NCBI RefSeq assembly: GCF_016907455.1
Contig: NZ_JAFBCB010000001.1
Span: 1,426,001-1,490,000, forward strand
DNA length: 64,000 nucleotides
Source of the DNA: Brachybacterium muris
GTDB taxonomy: Bacteria; Actinomycetota; Actinomycetes; Actinomycetales; Dermabacteraceae
Direction: 5' to 3'
Below are positions 37,287 to 50,075 of this stretch, one piece after another (position 1 is the first letter of the stretch; each line of letters starts with the position of its first letter). The position numbers were made by a program, and so were the translations under genes. The notes below the pieces were generated by a model. It saw only the letters and a list, made by a program, of their open reading frames with translations. It was not told the DNA's origin and ran no database searches.

Positions 37287-37844
37287 ATGGCGACCACGAA
37301 CGACCTCAAGAACGGAATGGTCCTCAAGCTGGAGAACCAGCTGTGGAGCGTTGTCGAGTTCCAGCACGTCAAGCCCGGCAAGGGCCCCGCCTTCGTGCGC
37401 ACCAAGCTGAAGAACGTGCTGTCCGGCAAGTCCGTGGACAAGACCTTCAACGCCGGCCTGAAGGTGGAGACCGCCACCGTGGACCGTCGCGACATGCAGT
37501 ACTCCTACCTCGACGGTGACATGTACGTGTTCATGGACACCTCCACCTGGGAGCAGACCAACGTCGCCGCCGACGTGGTGGGCGACGCCAAGGACTTCAT
37601 GCTCGAGGGCCAGGACGTCATCGTGGCCTTCCACGAGGGCACCCCGCTGTACATCGAGCTGCCCGCCTCCGTGGTGCTCGAGATCACCTTCACCGAGCCC
37701 GGCCTGCAGGGCGACCGCTCCAGCGGCGGCACCAAGCCCGCCACCGTGGAGACCGGCCGCGAGATCCAGGTGCCGCTGTTCCTCGAGCAGGGCACCAAGG
37801 TCAAGGTCGACACCCGCTCCGGCGACTACCTCGGACGCGCCTGA
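37287..37844 (+). CDS. efp: Translation elongation factor P
   Basis: A 185-residue three-domain protein that helps ribosomes through polyproline stretches. Domain I carries the loop [14 protein letters not shown] with Lys32 at the tip, where several bacteria attach a modification. The C-terminal [19 protein letters not shown] is the family signature. ATG 37287 follows GAGGAGA. nusB starts 1 bp after the stop codon. Confidence 0.97.
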   Translation: MATTNDLKNGMVLKLENQLWSVVEFQHVKPGKGPAFVRTKLKNVLSGKSVDKTFNAGLKVETATVDRRDMQYSYLDGDMYVFMDTSTWEQTNVAADVVGDAKDFMLEGQDVIVAFHEGTPLYIELPASVVLEITFTEPGLQGDRSSGGTKPATVETGREIQVPLFLEQGTKVKVDTRSGDYLGRA

Positions 37845-37845
37845 G

Positions 37846-38385
37846 GTGACCGACTCCTCCAGCAGCACCGGAAAGCCGCAGAAGGACCCCGGCCTCCCCC
37901 TTCCCGGCAGGGAGGGGGAGGAGGTGGCCTTCGAGCGCACCGTCCCGGCCCGCACCGACAGGCTCACCGGCCGAAGTCGCGACCGCATCCGCGCCCTGGA
38001 CGTGGTGTACGAGGCCGATGCCCGCCGTCGCGACGTGAACGACGTGCTCAGCGACCGCATCGCCCGCACCGCAGCCCAGTCGCCACTGCCGCCCTACGCA
38101 CGGGAACTGGTGGCCCTGTACGCCCAGCACGTCGAGGAGATCGACGAGCAGCTGTCCACCCACTCCCGTGACTGGCCGCTGCACCGCATGCCGGCCGTGG
38201 ACCGGGCCATCCTGCGCCTGGGCACCGCCGAGGTGGTGCATGGTCCCGAGCAGGCGGACACGCCACGCGGACTGATCGTGGGCGAATACACGAAGATCGC
38301 AGAAGTGCTGTCCACGGACGACTCGCCGCGCTTCGTCAACGGGCTGCTGCAACGCATGCTGGACATGCGCGGCCTGCTGGGCTGA
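37846..38385 (+). CDS. nusB: Transcription antitermination factor NusB
   Basis: A 179-residue all-helical protein that with NusE/S10 binds boxA in rRNA leaders. The core is RDRIRALDVVYEADARRRDV, YARELVALYAQHVEEIDEQL and the C-terminal LRLGTAEVVHG and VGEYTKIAEVLSTDDSPRFVNG (given as EYTKIAEVLSTDDSPRFVNG) signatures. GTG 37846 gives an N-terminal polar extension of about 45 residues before the domain. It follows efp by 1 bp, the order seen in mycobacteria. Confidence 0.93.
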   Translation: MTDSSSSTGKPQKDPGLPLPGREGEEVAFERTVPARTDRLTGRSRDRIRALDVVYEADARRRDVNDVLSDRIARTAAQSPLPPYARELVALYAQHVEEIDEQLSTHSRDWPLHRMPAVDRAILRLGTAEVVHGPEQADTPRGLIVGEYTKIAEVLSTDDSPRFVNGLLQRMLDMRGLLG

Positions 38386-38393
38386 GCCCGCAC

Positions 38394-40017
<1,624 letters not shown>

Positions 40018-40021
<4 letters not shown>

Positions 40022-41352
40022 CCACCCAGCCCACCCCCCACGGGACCTACCGTCCGATCCTGGTGCGCGGCGGGTCCCTGTACGGCGACGAGACCTGCGA
40101 CCTGCTCATCGACGGCGGTGTGATCAGCGCGATCGGCACCGACCTCGAGGCCGCGGGGCTGCCCGAGGACACGGAGGTCATCGACGCCACCGGGTGCATC
40201 CTCCTGCCCGGCCTCGTGGACCTCCACACCCACCTGCGCGAGCCCGGCGGCGAGGAGTCCGAGACCGTCGAGACCGGCACCCGGGCGGCCGCTCGCGGCG
40301 GCTTCACCGCCGTGCACGCCATGGCCAACACCACTCCTGTCGCGGACACCGCGGGCGTGGTGGAGCAGGTGGCCCGCACCGGCGATGCCGCTGGCTGGTG
40401 CACCGTGCGCCCCATCGGAGCGGTGACCGTGGGACTGGCGGGGGAGCGGCTCGCCGAGCTCGACGCCATGGCGAACTCCCGCGCCAAGGTGCGGGTGTTC
40501 AGCGACGACGGCAAGTGCGTGCACGACCCGGTGCTGATGCGCCGTGCGCTGGAGTACGTCAAGGCCTTCGACGGGGTCATCGCCCAGCACGCCCAGGACC
40601 CGCGCCTGACCGAGAACGCCCAGATGCACGAAGGCGTCGTCTCCGCGGAGCTGGGGCTCACCGGCTGGCCGGCCGTCGCCGAGGAGTCGGTCATCGCCCG
40701 CGACGTGCTGCTGGCCCACCACGTCGGCTCCCGCCTGCACGTGTGCCACCTGTCCAGCGCCGGCAGCGTCGACATCGTCCGCTGGGCCAAGCAGCGCGGC
40801 ATCGCCGTGACCGCCGAGGTCACCCCGCACCACCTGCTGCTCACCGATGAGGAGGTGCGCGGCTTCGACGCCCGGTACAAGGTGAACCCGCCGCTGCGCA
40901 CCCAGGAGGACGTGGAGGCCGTGCGACAGGGCCTGGCCGACGGCACCATCGACATCGTCGCCACCGACCACGCCCCCCACCTGCGCGATGCCAAGGACCG
41001 CGAGTGGGACCAGGCCGCCATGGGCATGACGGGGCTGGAGACCGCACTGCCGATCGTGCAGCACACCATGGTCGACACCGGCGCCCTCACCTGGCGGGAC
41101 GTGGCCCGGGTCCTCTCGGAGACCCCCGCCATGATCGCCCGCGACGAGGACCACGGCCGCCCCCTCGCCGTCGGCTCACCCGCCCACCTGCTGGTGTGGG
41201 ATCCGCGGCCCCGCCGCGTCGTGGACACCGCCGAGCACGCCTCCCGCAGCACCAACAGTCCCTTCGTGGGCCTGGAGCTGCCGGGCCTGAACCGCCTCAC
41301 CGTCCACGACGGTCGCATCACCGTGCGCGACGGCGCACTCCAGGAGCGCTGA
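40018..41352 (+). CDS. pyrC: Dihydroorotase
   Basis: A 444-residue type I (PyrC/PyrX-like, longer form) amidohydrolase that closes the dihydroorotate ring. Metal ligands are in [35 protein letters not shown] and the essential ATDHAPH, with the substrate motif [14 protein letters not shown]. It overlaps pyrB by 4 bp and is followed after 4 bp by the PH-like gene. Confidence 0.96.
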
Positions 41353-41356
41353 ACCG

Positions 41357-41857
41357 ATGGACCAGCTCGTCCCCGCCCTGATCCTGCTGGGCGTGTTCCT
41401 GGGGATCCTCGCGCTGATGTACCTGGGCTGGCGCGGACGCGGCGCCCGCCAGGCCGACCTTCCCGCCCCCGACCTCGACGAACCGCTCGAGACCCTCGAC
41501 GGCGGCGTGGAGGCAGGCCCCTTCGAGGCCGTGTACGTCTCCACTGTGCTGGCCGACAAGCCCTTCGAGCGCGTGGTCGCCCACGGCCTCGGCACCCGCT
41601 CGCGCGCCCACCTCAGCCGCGGCACCGGAGGGTCCTGGCGCATCGAGCGGGAGGGCGCCCCCTCCTTCACTATCCACGGCGACCGCGTGCTCGACATCGC
41701 CGCCGCCCCCGGCATGGCAGGCAAGGTCGTCGGCGGCGACGGACTGCTGGTGATCCGCTGGCAGCACGGCCCCGACTCCACCGCGCTGGACACCGGCCTG
41801 CGCCTGACCAGCCGCGCCGACCACGACCTGCTGCTTCGGAAGGAGCACACCTCATGA
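41357..41857 (+). CDS. PH-like domain membrane protein of the pyr operon
   Basis: A 166-residue protein: one N-terminal transmembrane helix ([20 protein letters not shown]), a short polar linker, then a bacterial PH-like domain (about 55-160; [20 protein letters not shown], then [20 protein letters not shown]). It is conserved at this position in actinobacterial pyr operons (Rv1382 in M. tuberculosis). It has no known enzymatic role; tight coupling to pyrC and carA (a 4-bp overlap) hints at a membrane tether or regulator of pyrimidine synthesis. Confidence 0.85.
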   Translation: MDQLVPALILLGVFLGILALMYLGWRGRGARQADLPAPDLDEPLETLDGGVEAGPFEAVYVSTVLADKPFERVVAHGLGTRSRAHLSRGTGGSWRIEREGAPSFTIHGDRVLDIAAAPGMAGKVVGGDGLLVIRWQHGPDSTALDTGLRLTSRADHDLLLRKEHTS

Positions 41858-43050
41858 CCGCACAGCCCACCACCACGCGACGTTCCCGCAACGACCCCGC
41901 CGTGCTGATCCTCGAGGACGGCACCGTGGTCCACGGCACCGCCTACGGGGCCCGTGGCCAGCGCCTGGGCGAGGTCGTGTTCTCCACCGGCATGACCGGA
42001 TACCAGGAGACCCTCACCGACCCCTCCTACGCCGGACAGATCGTCGTGCAGACCGCACCCCACATCGGCAACACCGGCGTCAACACCCACGACATGGAGT
42101 CGCGGAAGGTCTGGGTGCGCGGCTACGCCGTGCGCGAGGCCAGCCGCATCCCCTCCAACTGGCGCAGCGAGCAGGGCCTGGAGGAACTGCTGGCCGCCGA
42201 GGAGGTGGTGGGCATCGCCGGGATCGACACCCGCATGGTCACCCGCATCCTGCGCGAGCACGGCGCCATGCGCGGCGGCGTGTTCTCCGGCGAGGCACTG
42301 GAAGCGGGGGAGGGGGCACTGCTGGAGCGCGTGCGCTCCGCCCCCACCATGGAGGGATCCGGCTTCCTCGAGGAGGTCACCATCGCCCAGCCGGTGCTGC
42401 TGGAGCCCGAGGGGGAGGCGATCGGCACGGTCGCCGCCGTGGACCTCGGGATCAAGGGCGCCACCCCCCGCAGCATGCTGGAGCGCGGTCTGCGCGTGCA
42501 CCTGCTGCCGGCCACCACCACCCTGGAGGAGCTGCTGGCCGCCTCGCCGGACGCCGTGTTCTTCTCGAACGGCCCCGGGGACCCCGCCACCGCCGACCAC
42601 CAGGTGGAGCTGCTGCGCGGGGTGCTCGATGCGGGCCTGCCCTACTTCGGGATCTGCCTGGGCAACCAGATGCTGGGACGGGCCCTCGGCTTCGGCACCT
42701 ACAAGCTGAAGTACGGGCATCGCGGCATCAACCAGCCCGTCCTGGACAAGGCGACCGGCAAGGTCGAGATCACCGCCCACAACCACGGGTTTGCCGTGGA
42801 CATCCCCCTGGACGGGCAGCACACCGCCCCCCACGACGGCGGTCGCTACGGCCGCGTGGAGGTCTCCCACGTGGGCCTCAACGACGACGTGGTCGAGGGC
42901 ATCCGCTGCCTCGACATCCCCGCCTTCTCCGTCCAGTACCACCCCGAGGCCGCGGCCGGCCCGCACGACGCCGCCCACCTCTTCGATCGTCTGGCCCAGC
43001 TGGTGCACGAGCACCGCAGCGGCTCCGCCGCAGGAAAGAAAGAGTCCTGA
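41854..43050 (+). CDS. carA: Carbamoyl-phosphate synthase small subunit
   Basis: A 398-residue glutaminase subunit supplying ammonia to CarB. The N-terminal CPSase_sm domain ([20 protein letters not shown]) precedes a class I amidotransferase domain. The nucleophile is in [15 protein letters not shown], with the His/Glu pair in [14 protein letters not shown]. It overlaps the PH-like gene by 4 bp and shares one base with the carB start (TGATG). Confidence 0.97.
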   Translation: MTAQPTTTRRSRNDPAVLILEDGTVVHGTAYGARGQRLGEVVFSTGMTGYQETLTDPSYAGQIVVQTAPHIGNTGVNTHDMESRKVWVRGYAVREASRIPSNWRSEQGLEELLAAEEVVGIAGIDTRMVTRILREHGAMRGGVFSGEALEAGEGALLERVRSAPTMEGSGFLEEVTIAQPVLLEPEGEAIGTVAAVDLGIKGATPRSMLERGLRVHLLPATTTLEELLAASPDAVFFSNGPGDPATADHQVELLRGVLDAGLPYFGICLGNQMLGRALGFGTYKLKYGHRGINQPVLDKATGKVEITAHNHGFAVDIPLDGQHTAPHDGGRYGRVEVSHVGLNDDVVEGIRCLDIPAFSVQYHPEAAAGPHDAAHLFDRLAQLVHEHRSGSAAGKKES

Positions 43051-46000
43051 TGCCCCGTCGTACCGATATCTCCTCCGTCCTGGTCATCGGCTCCGGTCCC
43101 ATCGTGATCGGGCAGGCAGCGGAGTTCGACTACTCCGGCACCCAGGCCTGCCGGGTGCTGCGTGAGGAGGGCCTGCGGGTCATCCTGGTCAACTCCAACC
43201 CGGCCACGATCATGACCGACCCCGGCATCGCCGACGCCACCTACATCGAGCCGATCGATCCGGGCATCATCCGCTCGATCATCGCCGCCGAGCGCCCCGA
43301 CGCGATCCTGCCCACCCTGGGCGGGCAGACGGCGCTGAACGCCGCCGTGGCCCTGGCGGAGCAGGGCGTGCTCGAGGAGTTCGGCGTGGAGATGATCGGC
43401 GCCAGCCTCGACGCGATCCAGAAGGCCGAGGACCGCAGCCAGTTCAAGGAGGTCGTGGAGCGCGTGGGCGGCGAGTCCGCCCGCTCGGTCATCTGCCACA
43501 CCATGGAGGACTGCCTGGCCGCGGCCGAGGAGCTGGGCTACCCGATGGTGGTGCGCCCCAGCTTCACCATGGGGGGCCTCGGCTCCGGCATGGCCTACGA
43601 CGAGGCCGACCTGCGCCACATCGCCGGTGCCGGCCTCCACTACTCGCCCACCACCGAGGTGCTCCTGGAGGAGTCCATCCTGGGGTGGAAGGAGTTCGAG
43701 CTGGAGCTGATGCGCGACCACAAGGACAACTGCGTGGTGGTGTGCTCCATCGAGAACGTGGACCCGGTGGGCGTGCACACCGGCGATTCGGTCACGGTGG
43801 CCCCGGCCCTCACCCTCACCGATGTCGAGCTGCAGCAGCTGCGCGACCTCGGCATCGGGATCATCCGTGAGGTGGGGGTGGACACCGGCGGCTGCAACGT
43901 CCAGTTCGCCGTGCACCCCGAGACCGGCCGCACCGTCGTGATCGAAATGAACCCCCGCGTCTCGCGCTCCTCGGCGCTGGCCTCCAAGGCCACCGGCTTC
44001 CCGATCGCGAAGATCGCGGCCCGCCTGGCCATCGGCTACAGCCTCGACGAGATCCGCAACGACATCACCGGCACCACCCCCGCCAGCTTCGAGCCCACCC
44101 TGGACTACGTGGTCGTGAAGGTGCCGCGCTTCGCCTTCGAGAAGTTCCCGGCGGCGGACCCCACCCTCACCACCACCATGAAGAGCGTGGGGGAGGCGAT
44201 GGCGATGGGCCGCAGCTTCACCGAGGCCCTCGGCAAGGCGCAGCGCTCCCTGGACGTGCCCTCCGCCGTGCCGGACTTCCGCGGCGAGGCCCCCACCCCC
44301 GCCGAGGTGGCCGAGCTGATCGAGCAGGTGCGCACCCCCACCGACACCCGACTGGTGCGCATCTCGCGTGTTCTGCGTGCTGCCGCCGAGGGCGTGGTGG
44401 ACCCCGCCGAGACCGTCGAACGCCTCTACGAGGCCACCGCCATCGACCGCTGGTTCCTGGACCAGATGCTGCAGGTCCAGGAGATCGCCGCCGACATCCG
44501 CAGCAGCGCCGTGCTGGGGACCCACCAGCTGCGGCTCGCCAAGCGCCACGGCATGTCCGACGACCAGATCGGGCAGCTGCGCCACGTCTCCGGCGAGGTG
44601 ATCAAGGGCGTGCGCGAGGCCCTCGGCATCAACCCCGTGTACAAGACGGTGGACACCTGCGCCGCGGAGTTCGCCTCCCGCACCCCCTACCACTACTCCA
44701 CCTACGACCAGGAGACCGAGGTGGAGCCCCGCGAGCGGGCTGCCGTGCTGATCCTGGGCTCCGGCCCCAACCGCATCGGACAGGGCATCGAGTTCGACTA
44801 CTCCTGCGTGCACGCCGCGATCGCCCTGGGCAGGGCCGAGACCGAGGACGGCCTGGGGTACGAGACCGTCATGGTCAACTGCAACCCCGAGACCGTCTCC
44901 ACCGACTACGACGTGGCCGACCGCCTCTACTTCGAGCCGCTCACCTTCGAGGACGTGCTGGAGGTGTACGAGGCGGAGATCGCCGCCGGCCCGGTGGCCG
45001 GCGTCATCGTGCAGCTGGGCGGCCAGACCCCGCTGTCCCTGGCACGCCGCCTGCAGGACGCGGGCCTGCCGATCCTGGGCACCGACCCCACCGCCATCGA
45101 CGCCGCCGAGGACCGAGGAGCCTTCGGGGCAGTCCTGGCCCGTGCGGGCCTGCCCGCCCCTCCCTACGGCACCGCCTGGGCCCTGGACGACGCCCGCACG
45201 GTCGCCGCCGAGGTGGGCTACCCGGTGCTGGTTCGCCCCAGCTACGTGCTGGGCGGTCGCGGCATGGAGATCGTGTACGACGAGGAGGGCCTGGTCGACT
45301 ACGTGGCCCGCAACCTCCCGGAGACCGGCCGCGCGGAGGCCCCGATCCTGATCGACCGCTTCCTGGACACCGCCACCGAGATCGACGTGGACGCCCTGTT
45401 CGACGGGCAGGACCTGTACATCGGGGGCATCATGGAGCACATCGAGGAGGCCGGTATCCATTCCGGCGACTCCGCGTGCACCCTGCCGCCCGTGGCACTG
45501 GGGGAGGACGTCGTCGACCGCATCCGCACTTCCACCCGGGCCATCGCCGAGGGCGTGGGCGTGCGCGGCCTGCTGAACGTCCAGTACGCCCTCGCCCAGG
45601 ACGTGCTCTACGTCCTGGAGGCCAACCCGCGGGCATCGCGCACGGTGCCCTTCGTCTCCAAGGCCACCGGGGTGCAGCTCGCTCAGGCCGCAGCCCTGGT
45701 GAAGATGGGCCGCACCGTCGCCGAGCTGCGCGAGCAGGGACTGCTGCCCGCTCACGGCGACGGCACGGACCTGCCGGAGGACGCCCCCATCTCGGTCAAG
45801 GAGGCGGTGCTGCCGTTCAAGCGGTTCCGCACCCGCGACGGACACGCCGTGGACTCCCTGCTGGGGCCGGAGATGCGCTCCACCGGCGAGGTGATGGGCA
45901 TGGACTCCACCTTCCCGCTGGCCTTCGCCAAGTCGCAGCTCGCGATCGCCGGGCAGGGCCTGCCCACCTCCGGCGCGGTGTTCGTGTCCGTGTCCGACCG

Positions 46001-46436
46001 CGACAAGCGCGGGGTGGTGCTCGCGGTCGCTCGCCTGGCCGCCCTCGGCTTCGAGGTGCTCACCACCGAGGGGACCGGCCGCACCCTACGCCGCTCCGGG
46101 ATCCCCTGCAGGGTGCTGCGCAAGGCCTCGCAGCCGGGGGAGGACGCCAGCGTGATCGACCTGATCGAGTCCGGGGAGGTGTCGCTGGTGGTCAACACGC
46201 CCTCCGGCACCAACGCCCGCGCCGACGGCTACGCCATCCGTGCTGCCGCCACCAGCATGGACATCCCGATCATCACCACGCTGCAGGAGTTCCAGGCGGC
46301 GGTCCAGGCCATCGAGGCGCTGCCGGAGGAACCCTTCGCCGTGACCAGCCTGCAGGCCCACACGGCACGCCTGGAGAGCGCCCGGGCAGCGGCGGCATCG
46401 GGAGCCGCAGCATCGGGAGCCGAGGTCAGCGCATGA
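43050..46436 (+). CDS. carB: Carbamoyl-phosphate synthase large subunit
   Basis: A 1128-residue synthetase making carbamoyl phosphate for pyrimidines and arginine. Two homologous ATP-grasp halves are present ([20 protein letters not shown] with its repeat [31 protein letters not shown] and [15 protein letters not shown]), joined by an oligomerisation domain. A C-terminal methylglyoxal-synthase-like allosteric domain (from about residue 955, [20 protein letters not shown]) is followed by an Ala/Ser/Gly tail. It overlaps pyrF by 4 bp. Confidence 0.98.
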   Translation: MPRRTDISSVLVIGSGPIVIGQAAEFDYSGTQACRVLREEGLRVILVNSNPATIMTDPGIADATYIEPIDPGIIRSIIAAERPDAILPTLGGQTALNAAVALAEQGVLEEFGVEMIGASLDAIQKAEDRSQFKEVVERVGGESARSVICHTMEDCLAAAEELGYPMVVRPSFTMGGLGSGMAYDEADLRHIAGAGLHYSPTTEVLLEESILGWKEFELELMRDHKDNCVVVCSIENVDPVGVHTGDSVTVAPALTLTDVELQQLRDLGIGIIREVGVDTGGCNVQFAVHPETGRTVVIEMNPRVSRSSALASKATGFPIAKIAARLAIGYSLDEIRNDITGTTPASFEPTLDYVVVKVPRFAFEKFPAADPTLTTTMKSVGEAMAMGRSFTEALGKAQRSLDVPSAVPDFRGEAPTPAEVAELIEQVRTPTDTRLVRISRVLRAAAEGVVDPAETVERLYEATAIDRWFLDQMLQVQEIAADIRSSAVLGTHQLRLAKRHGMSDDQIGQLRHVSGEVIKGVREALGINPVYKTVDTCAAEFASRTPYHYSTYDQETEVEPRERAAVLILGSGPNRIGQGIEFDYSCVHAAIALGRAETEDGLGYETVMVNCNPETVSTDYDVADRLYFEPLTFEDVLEVYEAEIAAGPVAGVIVQLGGQTPLSLARRLQDAGLPILGTDPTAIDAAEDRGAFGAVLARAGLPAPPYGTAWALDDARTVAAEVGYPVLVRPSYVLGGRGMEIVYDEEGLVDYVARNLPETGRAEAPILIDRFLDTATEIDVDALFDGQDLYIGGIMEHIEEAGIHSGDSACTLPPVALGEDVVDRIRTSTRAIAEGVGVRGLLNVQYALAQDVLYVLEANPRASRTVPFVSKATGVQLAQAAALVKMGRTVAELREQGLLPAHGDGTDLPEDAPISVKEAVLPFKRFRTRDGHAVDSLLGPEMRSTGEVMGMDSTFPLAFAKSQLAIAGQGLPTSGAVFVSVSDRDKRGVVLAVARLAALGFEVLTTEGTGRTLRRSGIPCRVLRKASQPGEDASVIDLIESGEVSLVVNTPSGTNARADGYAIRAAATSMDIPIITTLQEFQAAVQAIEALPEEPFAVTSLQAHTARLESARAAAASGAAASGAEVSA

Positions 46437-47314
46437 GCGAGCCGGCCAGGATCCCGGCCGCCTTCGGCCGGCGGCTCCAGCTCTCCGTCGCCGAGCACGG
46501 CCCGATCCTCGCCGGCATCGACCCCCATGCCTCCCTGCTGGCGGCCTGGGTCCTGCCCGACACCCCGGCCGGACTGCGGGAGTTCTCCCTCACGGCGCTG
46601 GACGCGGTGGCAGGTCGGGTGTGCGGCATCAAGCCGCAGTCGGCCTTCTACGAGCGCCACGGCTCCGCCGGGGTGGCGGTGCTGGAGGAGCTGCTGGCCC
46701 GTGCACGAGAGCGCGGTGTGCTCACCGTGCTGGACGTCAAGCGCGGGGACATCGGCTCCACCATGGGCGCGTACGCCCAGGCGCACCTGCGCCCCGGTGC
46801 GCCGCTGGAGGCGGATGCGATCACCGTGAGCCCGTACCTGGGGGCCGGCTCCCTGGACCCCGCGGTGGACCTCGCACTCGAGCACGGCAAGGGCCTGTTC
46901 GTGCTCGCGCTGACCTCCAATCCCGGAGCCGGAGCCGTGCAGCACGCCCGCACCGCCGGCGGCTCCGCCCTGGCCGTGGACGTGGCGCGACACGCCGAGT
47001 CCGTGGGGCGCGGCGGAGCCGGGTCCTGGGGGAGCGTGGGGCTGGTCGTCGGGGCCACCGTCGAGGACGCCTTCACCCGCCTGGGGCTCGATGCTGCAGC
47101 ACCGACATCACCCCTGCTGGCGCCCGGTTTCGGGGCTCAGGGAGCAGGTCCAGCCCAGCTCGCGGAGGTGTTCGGGCAGTCAGCCGGCAGGGTGCTGGTC
47201 AGTCTGTCGCGCGGGCTGCTGGCCGCAGGCCCCGACCCGGACGGCCTGTCGGAGCGTGCCGAGCAGCTCCGAAAGCTCTACACGGAGGTCGCGCCCGACG
47301 CGCCCACCAGGTAA
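46433..47314 (+). CDS. pyrF: Orotidine 5'-phosphate decarboxylase (type 2)
   Basis: A 293-residue TIM-barrel enzyme for the last step to UMP. The catalytic lysine motif is [17 protein letters not shown], with [13 protein letters not shown] and [12 protein letters not shown] blocks, the long actinobacterial/type 2 form. ATG 46433 overlaps the carB stop. It is the last gene of the pyr operon. No pyrD or pyrE gene is in the window. Confidence 0.96.
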   Translation: MSEPARIPAAFGRRLQLSVAEHGPILAGIDPHASLLAAWVLPDTPAGLREFSLTALDAVAGRVCGIKPQSAFYERHGSAGVAVLEELLARARERGVLTVLDVKRGDIGSTMGAYAQAHLRPGAPLEADAITVSPYLGAGSLDPAVDLALEHGKGLFVLALTSNPGAGAVQHARTAGGSALAVDVARHAESVGRGGAGSWGSVGLVVGATVEDAFTRLGLDAAAPTSPLLAPGFGAQGAGPAQLAEVFGQSAGRVLVSLSRGLLAAGPDPDGLSERAEQLRKLYTEVAPDAPTR

Positions 47315-47353
47315 AAAGCGTGTCAGGTGTGCGCCCCGCCACCATGATGGGGT

Positions 47354-47359
47354 TACGCT
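47354..47359 (+). promoter_or_regulatory. mihF: Probable -10 element (TACGCT) of mihF-gmk
   Basis: TACGCT sits in the 107-bp gap after pyrF, 62 bp before the mihF start, with no better candidate nearby. It would give a leader of about 55 bases ending in an AAGAGGTAAGAA ribosome binding site. Confidence 0.45.
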
Positions 47360-47421
47360 CTACCCACGTCCGGCTCCAGCCGGAACCGATCACGAACGCC
47401 GAAGAACAAGAGGTAAGAACC

Positions 47422-47748
47422 GTGGCTCTCCCTCCCCTCACCCCCGAGCAGCGGGCGGACGCCCTCAAGAAGGCCGCCGAGGCCCGTCGTGAGCGCGCTG
47501 CGATCAAGGCTCGCCTGAAGGACAGCGCCGGCCGTCGCGGCGAAGAGATCTCGAAGGTCCTGGCCGAGGCCGAGACCAACGAGATCGTCGGCCGTCTGCG
47601 CGTCTCCGCCCTGCTGGAGGCCCTGCCGGGCGTCGGCAAGGTCAAGGCGCAGCAGATCATGGAGGAGATCGGCATCTCCCCGTCCCGCAAGATCCGCGGC
47701 CTCGGCTCCCATCAGGCGGAGAAGCTCGTCGCGCACTTCTCGGAGTGA
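47422..47748 (+). CDS. mihF: Actinobacterial integration host factor (mIHF)
   Basis: A 108-residue nucleoid protein unrelated to E. coli IHF. The long N-terminal helix ([20 protein letters not shown]) and the helix-two-turn-helix [20 protein letters not shown] with [17 protein letters not shown] are the mIHF signature. GTG 47422 has AAGAGG upstream. The start codon of gmk overlaps its stop by 4 bp, the standard actinobacterial mihF-gmk-rpoZ order. Confidence 0.96.
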   Translation: MALPPLTPEQRADALKKAAEARRERAAIKARLKDSAGRRGEEISKVLAEAETNEIVGRLRVSALLEALPGVGKVKAQQIMEEIGISPSRKIRGLGSHQAEKLVAHFSE

Positions 47749-48341
47749 CCCGTACCCCGGGGGCCGGTGTCCCCGTAACACCGGCCCCGGTCACGGTCCT
47801 CGCCGGCCCCACCGCCGTGGGCAAGGGGACCGTCTCAGCGGCCATCCGCGCCCGCTACCCGGAGATCTGGCTCTCCGTCTCCGCGACCACCCGTGCCCCG
47901 CGCCCCGGTGAGCGCGACGGCGTGCACTACTACTTCCTCGACGAGGACGAGTTCACCCGCCTGGTCGAGGACGGCCAGATGCTGGAGTGGGCCGTGGTGC
48001 ACGGCCGCCACCGCTACGGCACCCCGCGCGGCCCGGTGGATGAGGCCGTCGCCGCCGGTCGCCCCGTGTTGCTGGAGATCGACCTCGCCGGGGCCCGGCA
48101 GGTGCGCGAGACCCTCCCGGACTCCCGGTTCGTGTTCCTCGCGCCCCCGGACTGGGACACCCTGGTCGAGCGGCTCGTGGGCCGCGGCACCGAATCCGAG
48201 GAGGAGCGGGAGCGCCGCCTGGCCACCGCCCGCATCGAGCTCGCCGCCGAAGCGGAGTTCGACGTGACCATCGTCAACGACACCGTGGATCGGGCATCCG
48301 CCCAGCTCGCCGCCCTGATGGGCGTGGGGCACCTCACCTGA
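47745..48341 (+). CDS. gmk: Guanylate kinase
   Basis: A 198-residue kinase converting GMP to GDP. The P-loop is [16 protein letters not shown]. The GMP-binding residues are in [21 protein letters not shown], with [20 protein letters not shown] in the CORE domain. GTG 47745 overlaps the mihF stop (GTGA). Confidence 0.97.
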   Translation: MTRTPGAGVPVTPAPVTVLAGPTAVGKGTVSAAIRARYPEIWLSVSATTRAPRPGERDGVHYYFLDEDEFTRLVEDGQMLEWAVVHGRHRYGTPRGPVDEAVAAGRPVLLEIDLAGARQVRETLPDSRFVFLAPPDWDTLVERLVGRGTESEEERERRLATARIELAAEAEFDVTIVNDTVDRASAQLAALMGVGHLT

Positions 48342-48421
48342 CCACGCACTCCCTCGCCTGGCCTCCCACGGCCCTGGGGCGTATCCTGGAGTGTCGCACC
48401 ATCCTCTACGAAGGGACTTCC

Positions 48422-48784
48422 GTGGCCGGAACCGTCGCCCATCCCGAAGGCATCACGAACCCGCCCATCGACAGGCTCCTGGAGACCGTCGACTCCAAGT
48501 ACGCCCTGGTGCTGTACGCATCCCAGCGTGCCCGCCAGATCAACGCCTACTACTCGCAGCTCTCCGAGGGCCTGCTGGAGTTCGTGGGCCCGCTGGTGGA
48601 CGTGGACAACCAGGAGAAGTCGCTGTCGATCGCCCTGCGCGAGATCGACGAGGGCCTGCTGACCGTCCGCGAGATCGACGAGGCCGAGGAGGCAGCGGCC
48701 CAGGCCGCCGAGGACGACGGCCCCGCACCCCTGGTGCTGGGTGACGACGCCCCCGAGATCCCCCCGTCCGACTTCTCCTTCTGA
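48422..48784 (+). CDS. rpoZ: DNA-directed RNA polymerase omega subunit
   Basis: A 120-residue omega subunit. It has [20 protein letters not shown] and [20 protein letters not shown], then [22 protein letters not shown] (given as [17 protein letters not shown]), with an acidic C-terminal tail. GTG 48422 has GAAGGGA upstream. TATCCT at 48382-48387 is a possible -10 of its own. coaBC starts 4 bp after the stop. Confidence 0.95.
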   Translation: MAGTVAHPEGITNPPIDRLLETVDSKYALVLYASQRARQINAYYSQLSEGLLEFVGPLVDVDNQEKSLSIALREIDEGLLTVREIDEAEEAAAQAAEDDGPAPLVLGDDAPEIPPSDFSF

Positions 48785-48788
48785 TCGG

Positions 48789-50075
48789 ATGAGCAGCCTG
48801 GCCGGTGCCCGCGTCCTGCTGGGCGTGGGCGGCGGCATCGCCGCGTACAAGAGCGCACTGCTGCTGCGCGGCCTGGTGGGCGAGGGCGCCCAGGTGCAGG
48901 TGATCCCCACGCGCTCCTCGCTGGAGTTCGTGGGCGCCGCCACCTGGGAGGCCCTCAGCCACAACAAGGTCCTCACCAGCGTGTTCGAGCACGTCGACGA
49001 GGTCGCCCACGTGCGCATCGGCCAGGACGCCGATCTGGTGGTCATCGCTCCGGCCACCGCCGACCTGCTGGCCCGGATGCGCGCCGGCCGCGCCGACGAC
49101 CTGCTCACGGCCTCGCTCCTGGTGACGCGGGCACCCGTGGTGATCGCCCCGGCGATGCACACCGAGATGTGGGAGCACCCCGCCACGGTGGAGAACGTCG
49201 CCGTGCTGCGTGAGCGCGGTGTGATCGTGCTGGAGCCGGCCGTGGGCCGCCTCACCGGCCCCGACTCAGGCCCGGGCCGACTCCCCGAGCCCACCGCGAT
49301 CCTCGATGCTGCCCGCGCAGCCATCGCCGCCCCCCGCACTGCACTCGGTGGCGTGCAGCAGGACCTCAGTGGTCGTCACCTGCTGATCAGCGCCGGCGGC
49401 ACCCGCGAGGAACTTGACCCGGTGCGCTTCCTGGCCAACCACTCCTCGGGCCGGCAGGGCTGGGCGCTGGCCCACGCGGCACTGGCTCGCGGCGCGAGGG
49501 TGACCCTGGCCGCTGCGAGCGTGGACCTCGAGACCCCTCCGGGTGCTGACCGCCGCGATGTCACCAGCGCGGCCCAGCTGGCCTCCCTCGTCGCCGAGCA
49601 GCGCGACCGGGCCGATGCCGTGATCATGGCAGCCGCCGTCGCCGACTTCACAGCCGCCCAGCGGTCGGAGGCCAAGATCAAGAAGACCGACAACGGGGAC
49701 AGTGCTGAGGGTGCCGGGGGCACTGACGAGGCCCCGTCGATCCCGTTGCGCCGCACCGAGGACGTGCTGCGCACCACGGTCACCTGGCGCGGGGACGGGC
49801 AGCGGCCCGCGATCGTGGGCTTCGCCGCCGAGACCGGTGGCGAGGGGCACACCGCATTCGAGCTCGCCCAGCAGAAGGCCCGCCGCAAGGGTGCCGACCT
49901 GCTGGTCTTCAACGATGTCACCGCCGGGGTGTTCGGCTCGGCCGACAACGCCGTGCGGATCCTCGACGCCGACGGCGAGCAGGTCGCCTCCGCCGAGGGC
50001 AGCAAGACCGAGGTCGCCCACGCCGTGCTCGATGAGCTCGTCCGTCGGCTCCCGGACGTACCCTTGACCGCATGA
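48789..50075 (+). CDS. coaBC: Bifunctional phosphopantothenoylcysteine decarboxylase / phosphopantothenate-cysteine ligase
   Basis: A 428-residue fusion for two steps of coenzyme A synthesis. The N-terminal CoaC flavoprotein domain ([49 protein letters not shown]) precedes the CoaB Rossmann-like domain ([20 protein letters not shown], then [17 protein letters not shown] and [12 protein letters not shown]). ATG 48789 was preferred to the longer frame from 48741, which overlaps rpoZ. It overlaps metK by 4 bp. Confidence 0.96.
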   Translation: MSSLAGARVLLGVGGGIAAYKSALLLRGLVGEGAQVQVIPTRSSLEFVGAATWEALSHNKVLTSVFEHVDEVAHVRIGQDADLVVIAPATADLLARMRAGRADDLLTASLLVTRAPVVIAPAMHTEMWEHPATVENVAVLRERGVIVLEPAVGRLTGPDSGPGRLPEPTAILDAARAAIAAPRTALGGVQQDLSGRHLLISAGGTREELDPVRFLANHSSGRQGWALAHAALARGARVTLAAASVDLETPPGADRRDVTSAAQLASLVAEQRDRADAVIMAAAVADFTAAQRSEAKIKKTDNGDSAEGAGGTDEAPSIPLRRTEDVLRTTVTWRGDGQRPAIVGFAAETGGEGHTAFELAQQKARRKGADLLVFNDVTAGVFGSADNAVRILDADGEQVASAEGSKTEVAHAVLDELVRRLPDVPLTA

